Below, one piece after another: positions 17,527 to 26,700 of a stretch of DNA of 58,140 nucleotides. Source of the stretch: Thermodesulfobacteriota bacterium (GTDB lineage: Bacteria > Desulfobacterota > WTBG01 > CAIYCZ01 > CAIRTM01). Position 1 is the first letter of the stretch; the number at the start of each line of letters is the position of its first letter. The position numbers were made by a program, and so were the translations under genes. The notes under the pieces are model-generated. The model searched no databases, had not been told where the DNA came from, and saw only the letters and a program-made list of their open reading frames with translations. The stretch lies in the NCBI GenBank assembly GCA_028282925.1, contig JANQGV010000095.1, positions 1-58,140 of the forward strand. The letters run 5' to 3'.

Positions 17527-17858
17527 GTTTCCTTATTTTTAACCATAAACCTCAACAAAGGAGCTTGCCGTGATGATGACACATGGCAAACGCTTGAAGC
17601 CCACAAACCGTTCCGTTCAATTAGTACGGGCAATGGTATTTGACTGAGCACGAGGCCGTCCCAAGAAAGCAGTATCACTCCATACAGCAGTACATGCCTC
17701 GCACCACGTCAGCACTACCATTCTTTTCATATCAAAGTAAAAAAGCAACTCTTTTTTTGATACCGGCCAACCTTCAGCCGGAAACGATACTGAGAAAACA
17801 GCCTATACACTGTATCGATAATACGTATTCTCTTTGAGTATAGAAAGGGGGTATACCT
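17527..17858 (+). promoter_or_regulatory. Long 5' leader of speD with mini-ORF and hairpins
   Basis: No ordinary gene occupies this stretch between the promoter and speD. It holds the 24-codon ORF described separately, a short hairpin CCGGC-8 bases-GCCGG (about 17763-17780) and a longer one CGATAC...GTATCG (about 17784-17819). The 60 bases before speD end in GAAAGGGGG, its ribosome site. I do not recognise a known SAM or polyamine riboswitch. A leader this long before a polyamine operon suggests post-transcriptional control, but that is inference. Confidence 0.4.
17573..17647 (+). CDS. 24-codon leader ORF upstream of speD
   Basis: ATG 17573 to TGA 17645-17647 encodes MMTHGKRLKPTNRSVQLVRA followed by MVFD, a basic peptide (two Lys, three Arg). 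A strong Shine-Dalgarno, AAAGGAG (17557-17563), lies nine bases before this ATG, or six before an in-frame GTG at 17570. It sits ~40 bases downstream of the predicted start of transcription and 211 bases before speD. Arrangement and size resemble regulatory leader peptides such as the one before speF in enterobacteria, but no arrest motif is recognised and the peptide may simply be a small gene or not translated at all. Confidence 0.45.
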   Translation: MMTHGKRLKPTNRSVQLVRAMVFD

Positions 17859-18260
17859 ATGAAAGTATTAGGACAACATATTCTTGTTGAATTCTACGAT
17901 TGCAACAGCTCGCTCTTAAACGATGAAAATAAAATTAAAGCCTACATGGAAGAGGCTGCAGTAAAAAGTAACGCTACCGTGGTCAACTCCGTTTTTCATA
18001 TGTTCAACCCGCATGGTGTAAGCGGAGTAGTAGTTATTGCAGAATCACATCTTGCTATTCATACCTGGCCTGAATACAACTACGCTGCCGTAGACCTGTT
18101 CACGTGCGGCACCAGCGTTAACCCGTGGATTGCTTTTGAAATACTCAGGGACCGGCTTGAAGCCGAAGAATTTACCACGAAAGAATTAAAACGCGGCATT
18201 CCAGACAGTGAAAATGCAATTGATATTCAGTTGCAGCACAAACCTATGCTCGCCGTTTAA
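17859..18260 (+). CDS. speD: S-adenosylmethionine decarboxylase proenzyme, prokaryotic class
   Basis: 133 residues, the small bacterial class 1B size. The enzyme cleaves itself to make a pyruvoyl group and decarboxylates SAM to supply aminopropyl groups for spermidine. Self-cleavage occurs at Glu62-Ser63 in [12 protein letters not shown]; the His of HTW and the Cys in DLFTCG match the processing and catalytic residues. The N-terminus [13 protein letters not shown] is typical. GAAAGGGGG lies upstream of ATG 17859. The next gene, speE, starts 21 bases after the stop, so the pair forms a spermidine operon. Confidence 0.96.
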   Translation: MKVLGQHILVEFYDCNSSLLNDENKIKAYMEEAAVKSNATVVNSVFHMFNPHGVSGVVVIAESHLAIHTWPEYNYAAVDLFTCGTSVNPWIAFEILRDRLEAEEFTTKELKRGIPDSENAIDIQLQHKPMLAV

Positions 18261-18281
18261 ATGACCGGTGTCTAAAAGACC

Positions 18282-19139
18282 ATGAATACAGCACCTGAAA
18301 AGAGCGACTGGTTTCAAGCGCGTTATTCCCAAGATACGATACTGTCTTTGAGAATAACAGCCAGACTGCACTCGAGCCGAAGCCCGTTTCAAAAAATCGA
18401 GGTATTTGATACGGACGACTTCGGCAGGATTCTTGTCCTGGATGGTGTTCTTAACGTGGCGGAACTCGATGAGTTTATTTATCATGAAATGATGACTCAT
18501 GTTCCCCTGTTTACCCACGAAAAACCGGAGAGAATACTTGTGGTAGGCGGCGGCGACGGAGGAATACTGCGCGAAGCGGTTAAACATGACTGCGTGCGGG
18601 ACGCGGTGCTGGTCGAAATCGACAAGGAAGTTACAGATGTTTCTCGACGTTTTTTCCCGAAGGTCAGCTCAGCACTGTCTGATTCCCGGGTAACGGTGAT
18701 TCATGACGATGCATCAAAATACATCCAGTCGCAACGGAACGCGTTTGACGGTATCATTATTGATTCAACCGACCCAATAGGAGCCGGCGAACGCCTCTTC
18801 ACTCCTCAGTTTTACCGTAATTGCTTTGCTGCTTTAACAGAAAACGGCGTACTGTCCGCTCAGTCCGAATCACCTTTTTTCGATCCGGACATCGTAAAAG
18901 ACCTCTATGCGACTGCAGCTCAGGTATTTCCCATCGTCAGGATGTACACCGCTTTTATGCCGTCGTATGTCAGCGGATTGTGGAGTTTTTTATACGCCTC
19001 AAAAAATACCGATCCCGTGGCAGGGTTTCAAGCAGAACGGTACGCACACATGAATATTGAATATCAGTATTATAATGCCGATATTCACAGGGCTTCATTT
19101 TCTTTACCCTCTTTTGTCAAAAAACAATTCAGCATGTAA
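18282..19139 (+). CDS. speE: Spermidine synthase (polyamine aminopropyltransferase)
   Basis: 285 residues, standard for SpeE, which moves the aminopropyl group of decarboxylated SAM to putrescine. The family signature VVGGGDGGILREAVKH is near residue 87, followed by VLVEIDKEV. The catalytic Asp lies in IIIDSTDPIGAGERLF. The N-terminal YxSRxxxxQKIEVFDT-type strand (SSRSPFQKIEVFDTDDFG) and LDGVLNVAELDEFIYHEM are also typical. Partner of speD directly upstream. No speA/speB/speC for putrescine is in the window. Confidence 0.95.
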   Translation: MNTAPEKSDWFQARYSQDTILSLRITARLHSSRSPFQKIEVFDTDDFGRILVLDGVLNVAELDEFIYHEMMTHVPLFTHEKPERILVVGGGDGGILREAVKHDCVRDAVLVEIDKEVTDVSRRFFPKVSSALSDSRVTVIHDDASKYIQSQRNAFDGIIIDSTDPIGAGERLFTPQFYRNCFAALTENGVLSAQSESPFFDPDIVKDLYATAAQVFPIVRMYTAFMPSYVSGLWSFLYASKNTDPVAGFQAERYAHMNIEYQYYNADIHRASFSLPSFVKKQFSM

Positions 19140-19173
19140 TTGCTTTCAGTCATTTCTTTAGTACAGCTACCCT

Positions 19174-20433
19174 ATGCCTAAAGAAACAACCAACAAGCCG
19201 CACAGTTCAGATATTCTGCACCTCTCAATTGAAAAACTGGTGCATGGAGGCAACGGACTGGCCTTTCATGATAACCAAGCCTGTTTTGTCGGGGATGTTA
19301 TTGACGGAGAAAAAATAGCGGCTGTTATTAAAAAAAGGAAAAAGCAGTTCCTTGAGGCGTCACTGCTTGAAGTAACAAAATCATCACCCTTCCGGACCCG
19401 GGCTGCCTGCAAACTCTTTCACGAATGCGGAGGTTGCCAGTGGCAGCATATAACCTACGAACATCAACTACTGTGCAAAACCGGCATCGTGCAGGACTGC
19501 CTTAAACGTATCGGTAAAATAAATGCTTTTGAAATACGGGATGTCCACCCCTCCCCTTCGGTTTTCAACTATCGGTTCCGCACCAATCTGAAAGTCCGTT
19601 ATAAGCGCAATCCAGCCATAGGCTTTTTTAAAAAAAATTCACATACTATTATACCTGTAGGTACCTGCCCGATTTTAGCTGAACCGCTCAATAGCGCCCT
19701 GCATGCCTGCAATGATCTCATGCAGCAAAAGCCTGAACTGTTCATTGGTGTGGGAGAAATCCGGATGGTGTATGTTCAAGCGGCCGAAGCTGTACTGGTT
19801 ACGTTTGCGTCAAACAGTTCTCCTGTTGGAAAATTCAGGTACTCTTTAAAAAAAAGAAGTTTTGTAAGCTCTTATTATACAACACATGAACAGGTGCTTG
19901 GTCTTCAATTCAAACGCTCAACGGAAAGTTTTTACCAGGTCAACTTTCACCAGAACGAAAACCTTATCAGACATGTCCGCTCATGTTTCGGACCCGGTAT
20001 TGATTCTGTACTTGACATCTATTGCGGCTGCGGTAATTTCAGCCTGTTCATGGCACAGGACGGCCGTAGCGTTACCGGCATCGAATCCAATCATGCAGCA
20101 GTCAAGGAAGCAAAATACAATGCCCGTTTAAACACACTCAAGGGGTGTTCGTTCAAGACCGGCAGTGCGTCTGAAACAGCAGCCCTCACAAACAGCCGGC
20201 TGTACAACGGTATTCTTATCAATCCTCCCCGTACCGGTTGCGACCGGGAAACACTGAACGCCATCATCACAATAAAGCCCCAAGAGATCGTCTATGTCTC
20301 CTGTAATCCTGCAACTCTCGCACGCGACTTGAATGCACTCCTCCAGACCGGCTACTGCATCGAGGATATTACCCTGTTCGACATGTTTCCACAGACGTAT
20401 CATGTAGAAACGGTTGTAAAGCTTACACGGTAA
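19174..20433 (+). CDS. 23S rRNA m5U methyltransferase, RlmD/TrmA family
   Basis: 419 residues: N-terminal TRAM-like domain (IEKLVHGGNGLAFHDNQACF), an iron-sulfur site (CKLFHECGGC, fourth Cys probably in VGTCPIL), then a Rossmann SAM-binding domain (LDIYCGCGNFSLFMAQ) and the catalytic region INPPRTGCD with the nucleophile Cys in YVSCNPATLARD. The [4Fe-4S]-containing subgroup methylates C5 of a uridine in 23S rRNA (U1939 for RlmD); RlmC-type and TrmA-type specificity cannot be excluded without comparison. Separated from speE by 34 bases; may share its transcript. Confidence 0.9.
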   Translation: MPKETTNKPHSSDILHLSIEKLVHGGNGLAFHDNQACFVGDVIDGEKIAAVIKKRKKQFLEASLLEVTKSSPFRTRAACKLFHECGGCQWQHITYEHQLLCKTGIVQDCLKRIGKINAFEIRDVHPSPSVFNYRFRTNLKVRYKRNPAIGFFKKNSHTIIPVGTCPILAEPLNSALHACNDLMQQKPELFIGVGEIRMVYVQAAEAVLVTFASNSSPVGKFRYSLKKRSFVSSYYTTHEQVLGLQFKRSTESFYQVNFHQNENLIRHVRSCFGPGIDSVLDIYCGCGNFSLFMAQDGRSVTGIESNHAAVKEAKYNARLNTLKGCSFKTGSASETAALTNSRLYNGILINPPRTGCDRETLNAIITIKPQEIVYVSCNPATLARDLNALLQTGYCIEDITLFDMFPQTYHVETVVKLTR

Positions 20434-20457
20434 AAAAGGCGGGGGGGGGCTTTTTCT
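20431..20457 (+). terminator. Terminator-like A-run / G9 tract / T-run
   Basis: Just after the RlmD-type stop codon, AAAAAAGGC is followed by nine Gs (20441-20449) and CTTTTTC. The flanking A and T runs can pair around the G tract and end a transcript, but the stem is weak. The G9 run is also a candidate slippage or sequencing-error site. It lies between two convergent genes. Confidence 0.35.
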
Positions 20458-20465
20458 TCTTTTCG

Positions 20466-20825
20466 CTACCTGTTTTTTAACAGCAGGCTGAATTCAAGAC
20501 ACAAAAGCAGACTTCCGGCTATGGCCCCGGTAGCTACAGCGGCCCAACTGATTTGCGTCCAAAACAAAACTTTCATAAGCAGCACAATACTCAAGCTTGT
20601 AAGCACCGGAGCCAGTAAGAGAACCGCTTTAGGTGATGTAGGATGACTTTCTTGTATCGTTTTTTGCAATGGTTCTTCCTCACGTATCGAAATATCGTTG
20701 CCGCAGAAATCGCAGGTTATCTTGGGATGCCTCTGCCCGTGGGTGGCCTGGTAAAAAATTTTCTTATCACAATACGGACAGTCGATAAAACGTTTAATCA
20801 GGGGAGTATTTGAATTATTTTCCAT
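20466..20825 (-). CDS. Zinc-ribbon plus membrane protein of unknown function
   Basis: 119 residues. The N-terminal half has two CxxC pairs 21 residues apart (CPYCDKKIFYQ... and TCDFCGNDI), the pattern of a zinc ribbon. The second half has two membrane helices (AVLLLAPVLTSLSIVLLMKV and WAAVATGAIAGSLLLCLEF). Small proteins of this build are common and mostly uncharacterised. It starts at ATG 20825, is convergent with the RlmD-type gene and divergent from the AmrS-like gene. No function assigned. Confidence 0.72.
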   Translation of the reverse strand: MENNSNTPLIKRFIDCPYCDKKIFYQATHGQRHPKITCDFCGNDISIREEEPLQKTIQESHPTSPKAVLLLAPVLTSLSIVLLMKVLFWTQISWAAVATGAIAGSLLLCLEFSLLLKNR

Positions 20826-20998
20826 GTACCACCAGCAACTCGCTCATGCCCTGAACGCCTGAATCTACCGAACAGGCAAAAACATGGGTGTCATGAATAC
20901 AATACTATTGAACGTTCGTACTTGCAAACCGTTACTCTATATTCTATGGTAAAAGTACAACAGGGTACAGTAAAATATTAAAAAAAGAGAGAGACGGC

Positions 20999-22009
20999 AT
21001 GTTTGAAGCCAGGTTTTACGAAAAACAGGATAACAAGAAGGTGCTGTGCCGGTTATGCCCGCATAACTGCGTAATCAGCGACGATAAAACAGGTATTTGT
21101 AAAGTGCGTCACAATAAAGACGGTGTTCTCTACAGCCTGGTTTACGGCAAGGCCATTGCAGAAACACCGGATCCCATTGAAAAAAAACCTCTTTTTCATG
21201 TCCTGCCCGGATCGCGTAGTTATTCTATCGCGACTGCAGGCTGTAACATGAAATGCAAACACTGCCAGAATGCCGAAATTTCACAAATGCCACGCGACAG
21301 GGGCTACATTGCCGGTACCGACCGCTCGCCTGAATCTGTTGTTGATGCAGCTTTACAGACCGGCTGCGTCAGCATGTCATACACGTACACTGAACCTACA
21401 ATTTATTATGAGTATGCGTATGATTGTGCGAAGCTGGCTCACGAAAAAGGTTTGAAAAACGCTTTTGTCAGTAACGGATACACCAATCTTCAACCACTGG
21501 AGGAAATTCAACCGTATCTTGATGCTGCAAATATCGACCTGAAAGCCTTCAGCGACGACTTCTACCAAAACCTATGCGGTGCCCGCTTACAGCCCGTGCT
21601 TGACGCCATTGAAATGTACCGTAAACTCAACATCTGGATTGAAATTACAACCCTTGTTATTCCCGGCTACAACGACAGCGATGAAGAACTGCAGCAAATA
21701 GCCCGCTTTATTGCCGAACTCGACATCGGTATTCCCTGGCATGTTACCGCCTTCTACCCCACATATCAGCTTACCGATCCATCACGCACGCCGGTACAGA
21801 ACCTGCTGAAAGCCCGTTCCATCGGCAGGAAAGCCGGCTTGCGCTATGTGTATACCGGCAATGTGCCGGGCGAAGACGGCGAGAGCACATTCTGTTATGA
21901 ATGCAACGCCCTTCTTATAAAGCGCTATGGCTTTCAGATCATTCAGAACAACCTGTCAAACAACACATGCCCTGATTGCAGTGCTGTAATTGACGGTATT
22001 TTCCAATAA
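20999..22009 (+). CDS. amrS: Radical SAM enzyme of the AmmeMemoRadiSam (AmrS/PflA-like) family
   Basis: 336 residues. The radical SAM triad is Cys82-Cys86-Cys89 in AGCNMKCKHCQNAEIS, preceded by an N-terminal four-cysteine region (CRLCPHNCV at 17-24 and C34) typical of the AmmeMemoRadiSam subgroup. Further motifs are YTEPTIYYEYA, AFVSNGYTNLQPLEE, WIEITTLVIPGYND and IPWHVTAFYPTYQL. A late Cys pair (CYECN, CPDC) may bind metal. The usual partners (AMMECR1- and Memo-domain proteins) are not in this window. The substrate of the system is not established. The end of the gene overlaps the terminator of the convergent csrA-fliW operon. Confidence 0.88.
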   Translation: MFEARFYEKQDNKKVLCRLCPHNCVISDDKTGICKVRHNKDGVLYSLVYGKAIAETPDPIEKKPLFHVLPGSRSYSIATAGCNMKCKHCQNAEISQMPRDRGYIAGTDRSPESVVDAALQTGCVSMSYTYTEPTIYYEYAYDCAKLAHEKGLKNAFVSNGYTNLQPLEEIQPYLDAANIDLKAFSDDFYQNLCGARLQPVLDAIEMYRKLNIWIEITTLVIPGYNDSDEELQQIARFIAELDIGIPWHVTAFYPTYQLTDPSRTPVQNLLKARSIGRKAGLRYVYTGNVPGEDGESTFCYECNALLIKRYGFQIIQNNLSNNTCPDCSAVIDGIFQ

Positions 22010-22041
22010 AAAAGGCGGTGAAGCATTATGCTTTACCGCCT
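22008..22041 (-). terminator. Rho-independent terminator ending the flgM-flgN-flgK-flgL-csrA-fliW transcript
   Basis: AGGCGGT(G)AAGC-5-base loop-GCTT(T)ACCGCCT forms a 12-pair stem with one mismatch. On the minus strand it is followed by a run of Ts (the A-run at 22008-22013). It lies 34 bases past the fliW stop and overlaps the last bases of the convergent AmrS-like gene. Confidence 0.75.
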
Positions 22042-22074
22042 GGAACCTGTCGAATTTTAAAAAAGCCTTTTATC

Positions 22075-22548
22075 CTAGCCCGACGAGTTTACCTTCGTCT
22101 CCTTCTCAGGCTCTTTATTCTTCATGGAGGTTATAATATTGTGCCTGAGGCTGTAGTTGCTGTTGTTAAGAATAACCTGTTTGGCCAGCATTTTATCAAA
22201 ATTCATAATAATCGGTCCCACCATATTGGCCGTAACCGAAGTACATCCCTTGGCGATAGTAACAATGCATACCACAACGGCCTTGTCGGGTGATGTAAGT
22301 TCCAGGTCCTTGATTTCATCGGAAGAAACCGTGGCCTGGTAATCGGGTATAACGATCATGGGATCGATCAGCACAAAAGCCAGATCGGGTTTTTCGGTTG
22401 ACTGCAGCCACTTGAACGGGCTGTTTTTCTCATGATCGAGAAGAACATATGTCCGACATTGCTGAAACCCGAATATTCCTTCGGTAAAGGTTATGATCCG
22501 GGATTTGTCGATATCCAGTTCTCCGAAACGGGTGGTTTGTATTTTCAA
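22075..22548 (-). CDS. fliW: Flagellar assembly factor FliW (CsrA antagonist)
   Basis: 157 residues. FliW binds CsrA and relieves its repression of flagellin translation until flagellin accumulates and titrates FliW. Family features seen are an N-terminal TTRFGELDIDKSRIITFTEGIFGF, LVDHEK-like LLDHEKNSPFKWLQSTE, AFVLIDP and ANMVGPIIMNFDKMLAKQV with a C-terminal tail rich in Lys/Glu. Directly downstream of csrA (11-base gap). It is the final gene of the flgM-to-fliW block and is followed by a clear terminator. Confidence 0.95.
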   Translation of the reverse strand: MKIQTTRFGELDIDKSRIITFTEGIFGFQQCRTYVLLDHEKNSPFKWLQSTEKPDLAFVLIDPMIVIPDYQATVSSDEIKDLELTSPDKAVVVCIVTIAKGCTSVTANMVGPIIMNFDKMLAKQVILNNSNYSLRHNIITSMKNKEPEKETKVNSSG

Positions 22549-22559
22549 AAGGTTCCCTC

Positions 22560-22793
22560 CTACTTCTTCTCACCCAGTATTTTAGTCAATTCGTGAAATT
22601 CATTCATCTCTATCGTTGCAGCTTTAATATTTTCTTCCTGAATTTTCTGGTATATTTCTTCCCTGTGTACTTTAACGGTTTCGGGTGCGTCAATGCCGAT
22701 TCTGACCTGCTTACCCTTTATGTCCATTATCAGTATTGTTATGTCGTCACCGATCTGTATTTTTTCGCCGACTTTCCTGGTAAGTACAAGCAA
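22560..22793 (-). CDS. csrA: Carbon storage regulator CsrA
   Basis: 77 residues, the standard dimeric RNA-binding translational repressor that recognises GGA hairpins. It begins [20 protein letters not shown] with the RNA-binding residues of beta 1, and [20 protein letters not shown] follows with the second RNA-binding patch. The start codon is TTG (22791-22793), supported by GGAG eight bases upstream and by the conserved N-terminus. Located between flgL and fliW, the usual place in lineages where CsrA, FliW and flagellin form a homeostatic loop. Confidence 0.96.
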   Translation of the reverse strand: MLVLTRKVGEKIQIGDDITILIMDIKGKQVRIGIDAPETVKVHREEIYQKIQEENIKAATIEMNEFHELTKILGEKK

Positions 22794-22820
22794 TGTCTCT
22801 GCTCCGTTAGTAGTTACGGA

Positions 22821-23705
22821 CTATAAGAAATTAACAAGCGTCAGCCGTGTTACCATTGATGTACTTTGCAGAGTTGCTTCAAATGCCATTTCCTGTGCGG
22901 TGAGTTCGGTTACCGCCTCAACAAGATCGGTATCTTCTGTTTCAGACAGCAGTTCTTCGGTAGAGAATCCGTATTCCTGCAGCAGTTTTTCCGCCGCCTC
23001 CATCTGATGCAATGACGTACCGACATAGGCTCTTTCGGTAATGATTTTGTTCATTGCTTCATCGATTTCAGGGAGCAGCTCTCCGACCCTGTCCTGGTCA
23101 TTTGCATCAAGGGCATCGCGCAAATCTCTCAGTACATTAAATACATTTTTATCATCCAGAAATGCGCTTTGTCCAGTGCTATTTATGGTTACATCTACAT
23201 TTTGCTGTATGGTTATCTTAATATCGTTATTGTCGCCGCTGTACGAGATATTAAAATCACTGTCACGCTCAAACGGCTGTGTATCGGTCTTAAAGCCTGA
23301 GAAAATATAGCGGTCGACAACCTTGGTATTGGCAATCTGAACCAGTTGATCATAGAGTTGCTCGGCCTGACTCGACAGCATATCACGCTGCTCCTGGCTG
23401 TATGTGCCGGTTGCCATCTGCTCGGCAAGTGTTTTTGCTTCTATAAAAACCTTTTCTGCTTCACCAAGTGCGGATTCCGTGTATTTCAACCAGGTTGACC
23501 CGGTATCGATATTTCGTTCATATTGCTCGATCGAGCTGATAAGGCTTCTGTACCCAAGGATTTTACCGGCATCTACCGGATCATCCGAAGGCCGGTTGAC
23601 ACGTTTACCGGTTGCGACCTTCTCATTCAACTCAAACATGTCTTCATAGCGTTTGTTGATATTTAATATCTGCTGATCAAACATCATTCTATTGGTAATA
23701 CGCAT
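22821..23705 (-). CDS. flgL: Flagellar hook-associated protein 3 FlgL
   Basis: 294 residues, normal for FlgL, the second hook-filament junction protein. The N-terminal MRITNRMMFDQQILNINKRY, with KRVNRPSDDPVDAGKILGYR, and the C-terminal LTAQEMAFEATLQSTSMVTRL form the paired helices shared with flagellin. It lies 22 bases after flgK and is transcribed with it. There is nothing odd in its size, in contrast with the giant FlgK next to it. Confidence 0.95.
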   Translation of the reverse strand: MRITNRMMFDQQILNINKRYEDMFELNEKVATGKRVNRPSDDPVDAGKILGYRSLISSIEQYERNIDTGSTWLKYTESALGEAEKVFIEAKTLAEQMATGTYSQEQRDMLSSQAEQLYDQLVQIANTKVVDRYIFSGFKTDTQPFERDSDFNISYSGDNNDIKITIQQNVDVTINSTGQSAFLDDKNVFNVLRDLRDALDANDQDRVGELLPEIDEAMNKIITERAYVGTSLHQMEAAEKLLQEYGFSTEELLSETEDTDLVEAVTELTAQEMAFEATLQSTSMVTRLTLVNFL

Positions 23706-23727
23706 GATAAGATACCTTCTTTATAAA

Positions 23728-26700
23728 TTACGTCTTGAGGGATATCAACTGATCAAGCATGGTGTTTAAAGTGGATATGATCTTAGTTGCCGCGGCATAT
23801 GCCTGCTGATGTTTTATAAGGTCCACCATTTCCTCATCAATTGAAACCCCTGCAATTGCTTCACGTCTTTCCTCATACTGTTGAAGTAAAAAGGTTTGGA
23901 ACTCAATATTGTCGTTGGTTGAATCAACCTCAGTGCCGACTTGACCTACCAGAATATTATAGAAAGTATCCATAGTGAGTGTATCATTAGACATAACGTT
24001 TATCTCTTTCAAGCCGGAAATTGCGAGTGCATTCCGATTATCACCCACCGCAAACCCACCGGTTTGGAAATCACTGGAAACCGATGAATTGACGGCAATA
24101 TCAAAGGGGATAAAATCAGGGCTTGAAGGTGCTGCCGCCACTACGGCATCATCTGCTGCGTTGTTATACCCCAGCGTTTGCTCTATGGTGGTGTTTACGT
24201 CGGTCCAAAGCACATTCAGGGTATTTCCGGCAGGGTTTTCAAACGTAAAAGCCCGGGTCGTTGTATTATAGTTTACATTGTACTCTTCTGTACCTTGAGC
24301 ACGTAATTGATCCTGAATGCGATCCGCCAGTTCTTCTCCGGAGTAAAGACCATCGGGTATGGTAATGGTAATAGCCGGACCGCCATCCTCATCAAAAACA
24401 AGCTGGTCATTAACACCCTGGGTAATGGTGTACAGTTTTTCATTAAACCCAAGGGTGAATTCTGCAGTTGTGTCGGGATGTTCCCATAGCATGGTAAGCG
24501 CATTCACATTACCGGAATTGTTGGCAATGGTAAACTGCTGTGTGGAACTGTCATACGACACCGTATAATTTTGGTGTACAGGGTTATCACTGCTTTCAAT
24601 ACTGCCGTTAGGCAAGCCAAGAGAGTCGGTTGTCTGGAACCCAAGAGTGCCGGCAGCCGTGTTCAGGGGATCAGACCAATAGAACGTAACTTCATTTGCC
24701 GGACCGGCGGCATTATCAACCTGAATATTGAACTTATTTGCTGCATCATCAAAGGTAACGGTAAACTGGGCGGCACCGGCAGCCTCCAGTTGGGTTTCAA
24801 TAACAGCTGCAAGCTGAGATCCGCTGTAGGGGGTCCCACCGGAAGGAGGTATAACAGCGTTTAAAACCACCCCTGCGCCATCGTCAAACCGAATGGTATC
24901 ATTCACACCTGCCTGGATAACAAACTCATCAGCTCCTTTTTGCTCAAGCTGCCTTTCGATCTCTTTAGCCAGTTCATCGGCAGTGTAACGGCCTTGAGCA
25001 ATTTCCACTTTATAGTTGATTCCGTCCGTTAAATCACCGTCGTTATCAAAAATGATAACGTTGTTTTCACCGTCAATATCGAACGAATCAAGAGCTGCTG
25101 CCAGCTTCTCCGGATCGGAAAGCGTTATTGCGTCCATTGATATGTTGTTGGCTGCATCTTTAACGCCGTAGAGATGCAGTATATCGCCTATGTCCGGGGG
25201 TGCGGTATTATCGGCAAATTTGGCCATCATGCCGTAAAAATCAACCTCCTGGTAATTTTGATAATCACCTACCCTGTTATTACTGGTAGTTCCGTTGCCG
25301 ACGGTAAGGGTTGTGGCAACAGCGTTGAAACCAAGAGTTGCGCCTGCCGTAGAATTAATATGTGTCCAGTCTATGGTAACGCTCGATGTGTTGTTGTTAC
25401 CATTGATAATAGTAAACTGTCCGTCCCAGATGTTATACGTAACAATATAGTCCTGACCGTTTGATCCGACAGAGGACTCCAAAACTCTTTCAATTTCTGC
25501 TGCCAGCTCCTCACCGGTATAATCACCGTCTTGTAATGTTGCGGTCACTAAATTACCGCCGGTGCCGTCGCCGATTCCGGAATCGTTAAACACAATACCG
25601 TCATTTACGCCGCTCTCAATGGTAAATGTCCGTTCATAATAGCGATAGGTCCCTGCTTCATTATCTCCGGTTGCCGTTGTGGGACCCGCCTGGTTGATAG
25701 TGTCATCTGATCCTGTATCAAAACCCAAAATGGTAGCGGCAGTACAAGCGGCATTGGTCCATAAAAGATCGACGTTTCCCCCCGGGTTATTGTCTACTTC
25801 AATATTAAATTTCCTGAACTGATCATACGATACGGTAAACTCAGCATTATTACCGCCACCCTCAAGTACCCTTTCAATTTCTGCCGCCAGTTCCTCCGCA
25901 GTATAGATACCGTTCTGCAACGTTACGGTAAACGGCCCACCGCCACCGTTGTCGTCAAACACGATCTGGTTGTTGGTTGCATCTATTTCAAAGATGTTTG
26001 CAGCATGGGTGTATGTGCCTGCATTGGTGATACTTTCCGTGTATTTGTTCCCAAGCACAACAGTACCGGCGGTGAAATCGCTTTGATCGGCGGCCACAGC
26101 CGTAGAATTCACATTGAACCCGATCATTTCAGCAGCGCTGGAACCGGTCCAGTTAAAATCAGAGGTGCCGACACCAACCTGAATATTAAAAACCCTGTTG
26201 ATTTCATCATAACTGACGGTATAGGTATTACCACCGGCACCGGCACTTGCCGTGTCAAGAGCCCGCTTAATTTCCGCCGCCATTTGATCTGCGGTGTAGG
26301 TACCGGTACGCAGCGTGGCCGTTTCAGCAGCACCACCTGAGCCGTCATCGAATACAATCTGATCGTTCGTATTGGCATACACCGTGTAGGTGTTTTCAAA
26401 TCCCAGTACATCTGCAGCACTGGTGTTGGGATCGTTCCAGCGAATATCAACCGAGGTGGTACTGTGATTGGCTATGCTGAAATGTCGTGTATCACTGTTG
26501 TATGTTACTTCATAATCCTGTCCGCTTGAGCTTGCCTCCTCCAGCGCGCGCTCAAGTTCAACGGCCAGTTCATCACCGGTATAGCTGCCGTCCTTTAAGT
26601 CGGCCGTTGAGGTGGTCTGTTTGTCGGTGCTGTCGTCAAAAACAATAGTAGAATTCGATGAATCAATTTTAAATACATACTCCTCATTGATAGTGTCATA

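Noticed and set aside
17640-17837. 65-codon frame in the speD leader
   Set aside because: It opens at a TTG with no ribosome site and has no coding-like composition; the shorter ORF at 17573-17647 has a strong Shine-Dalgarno instead.
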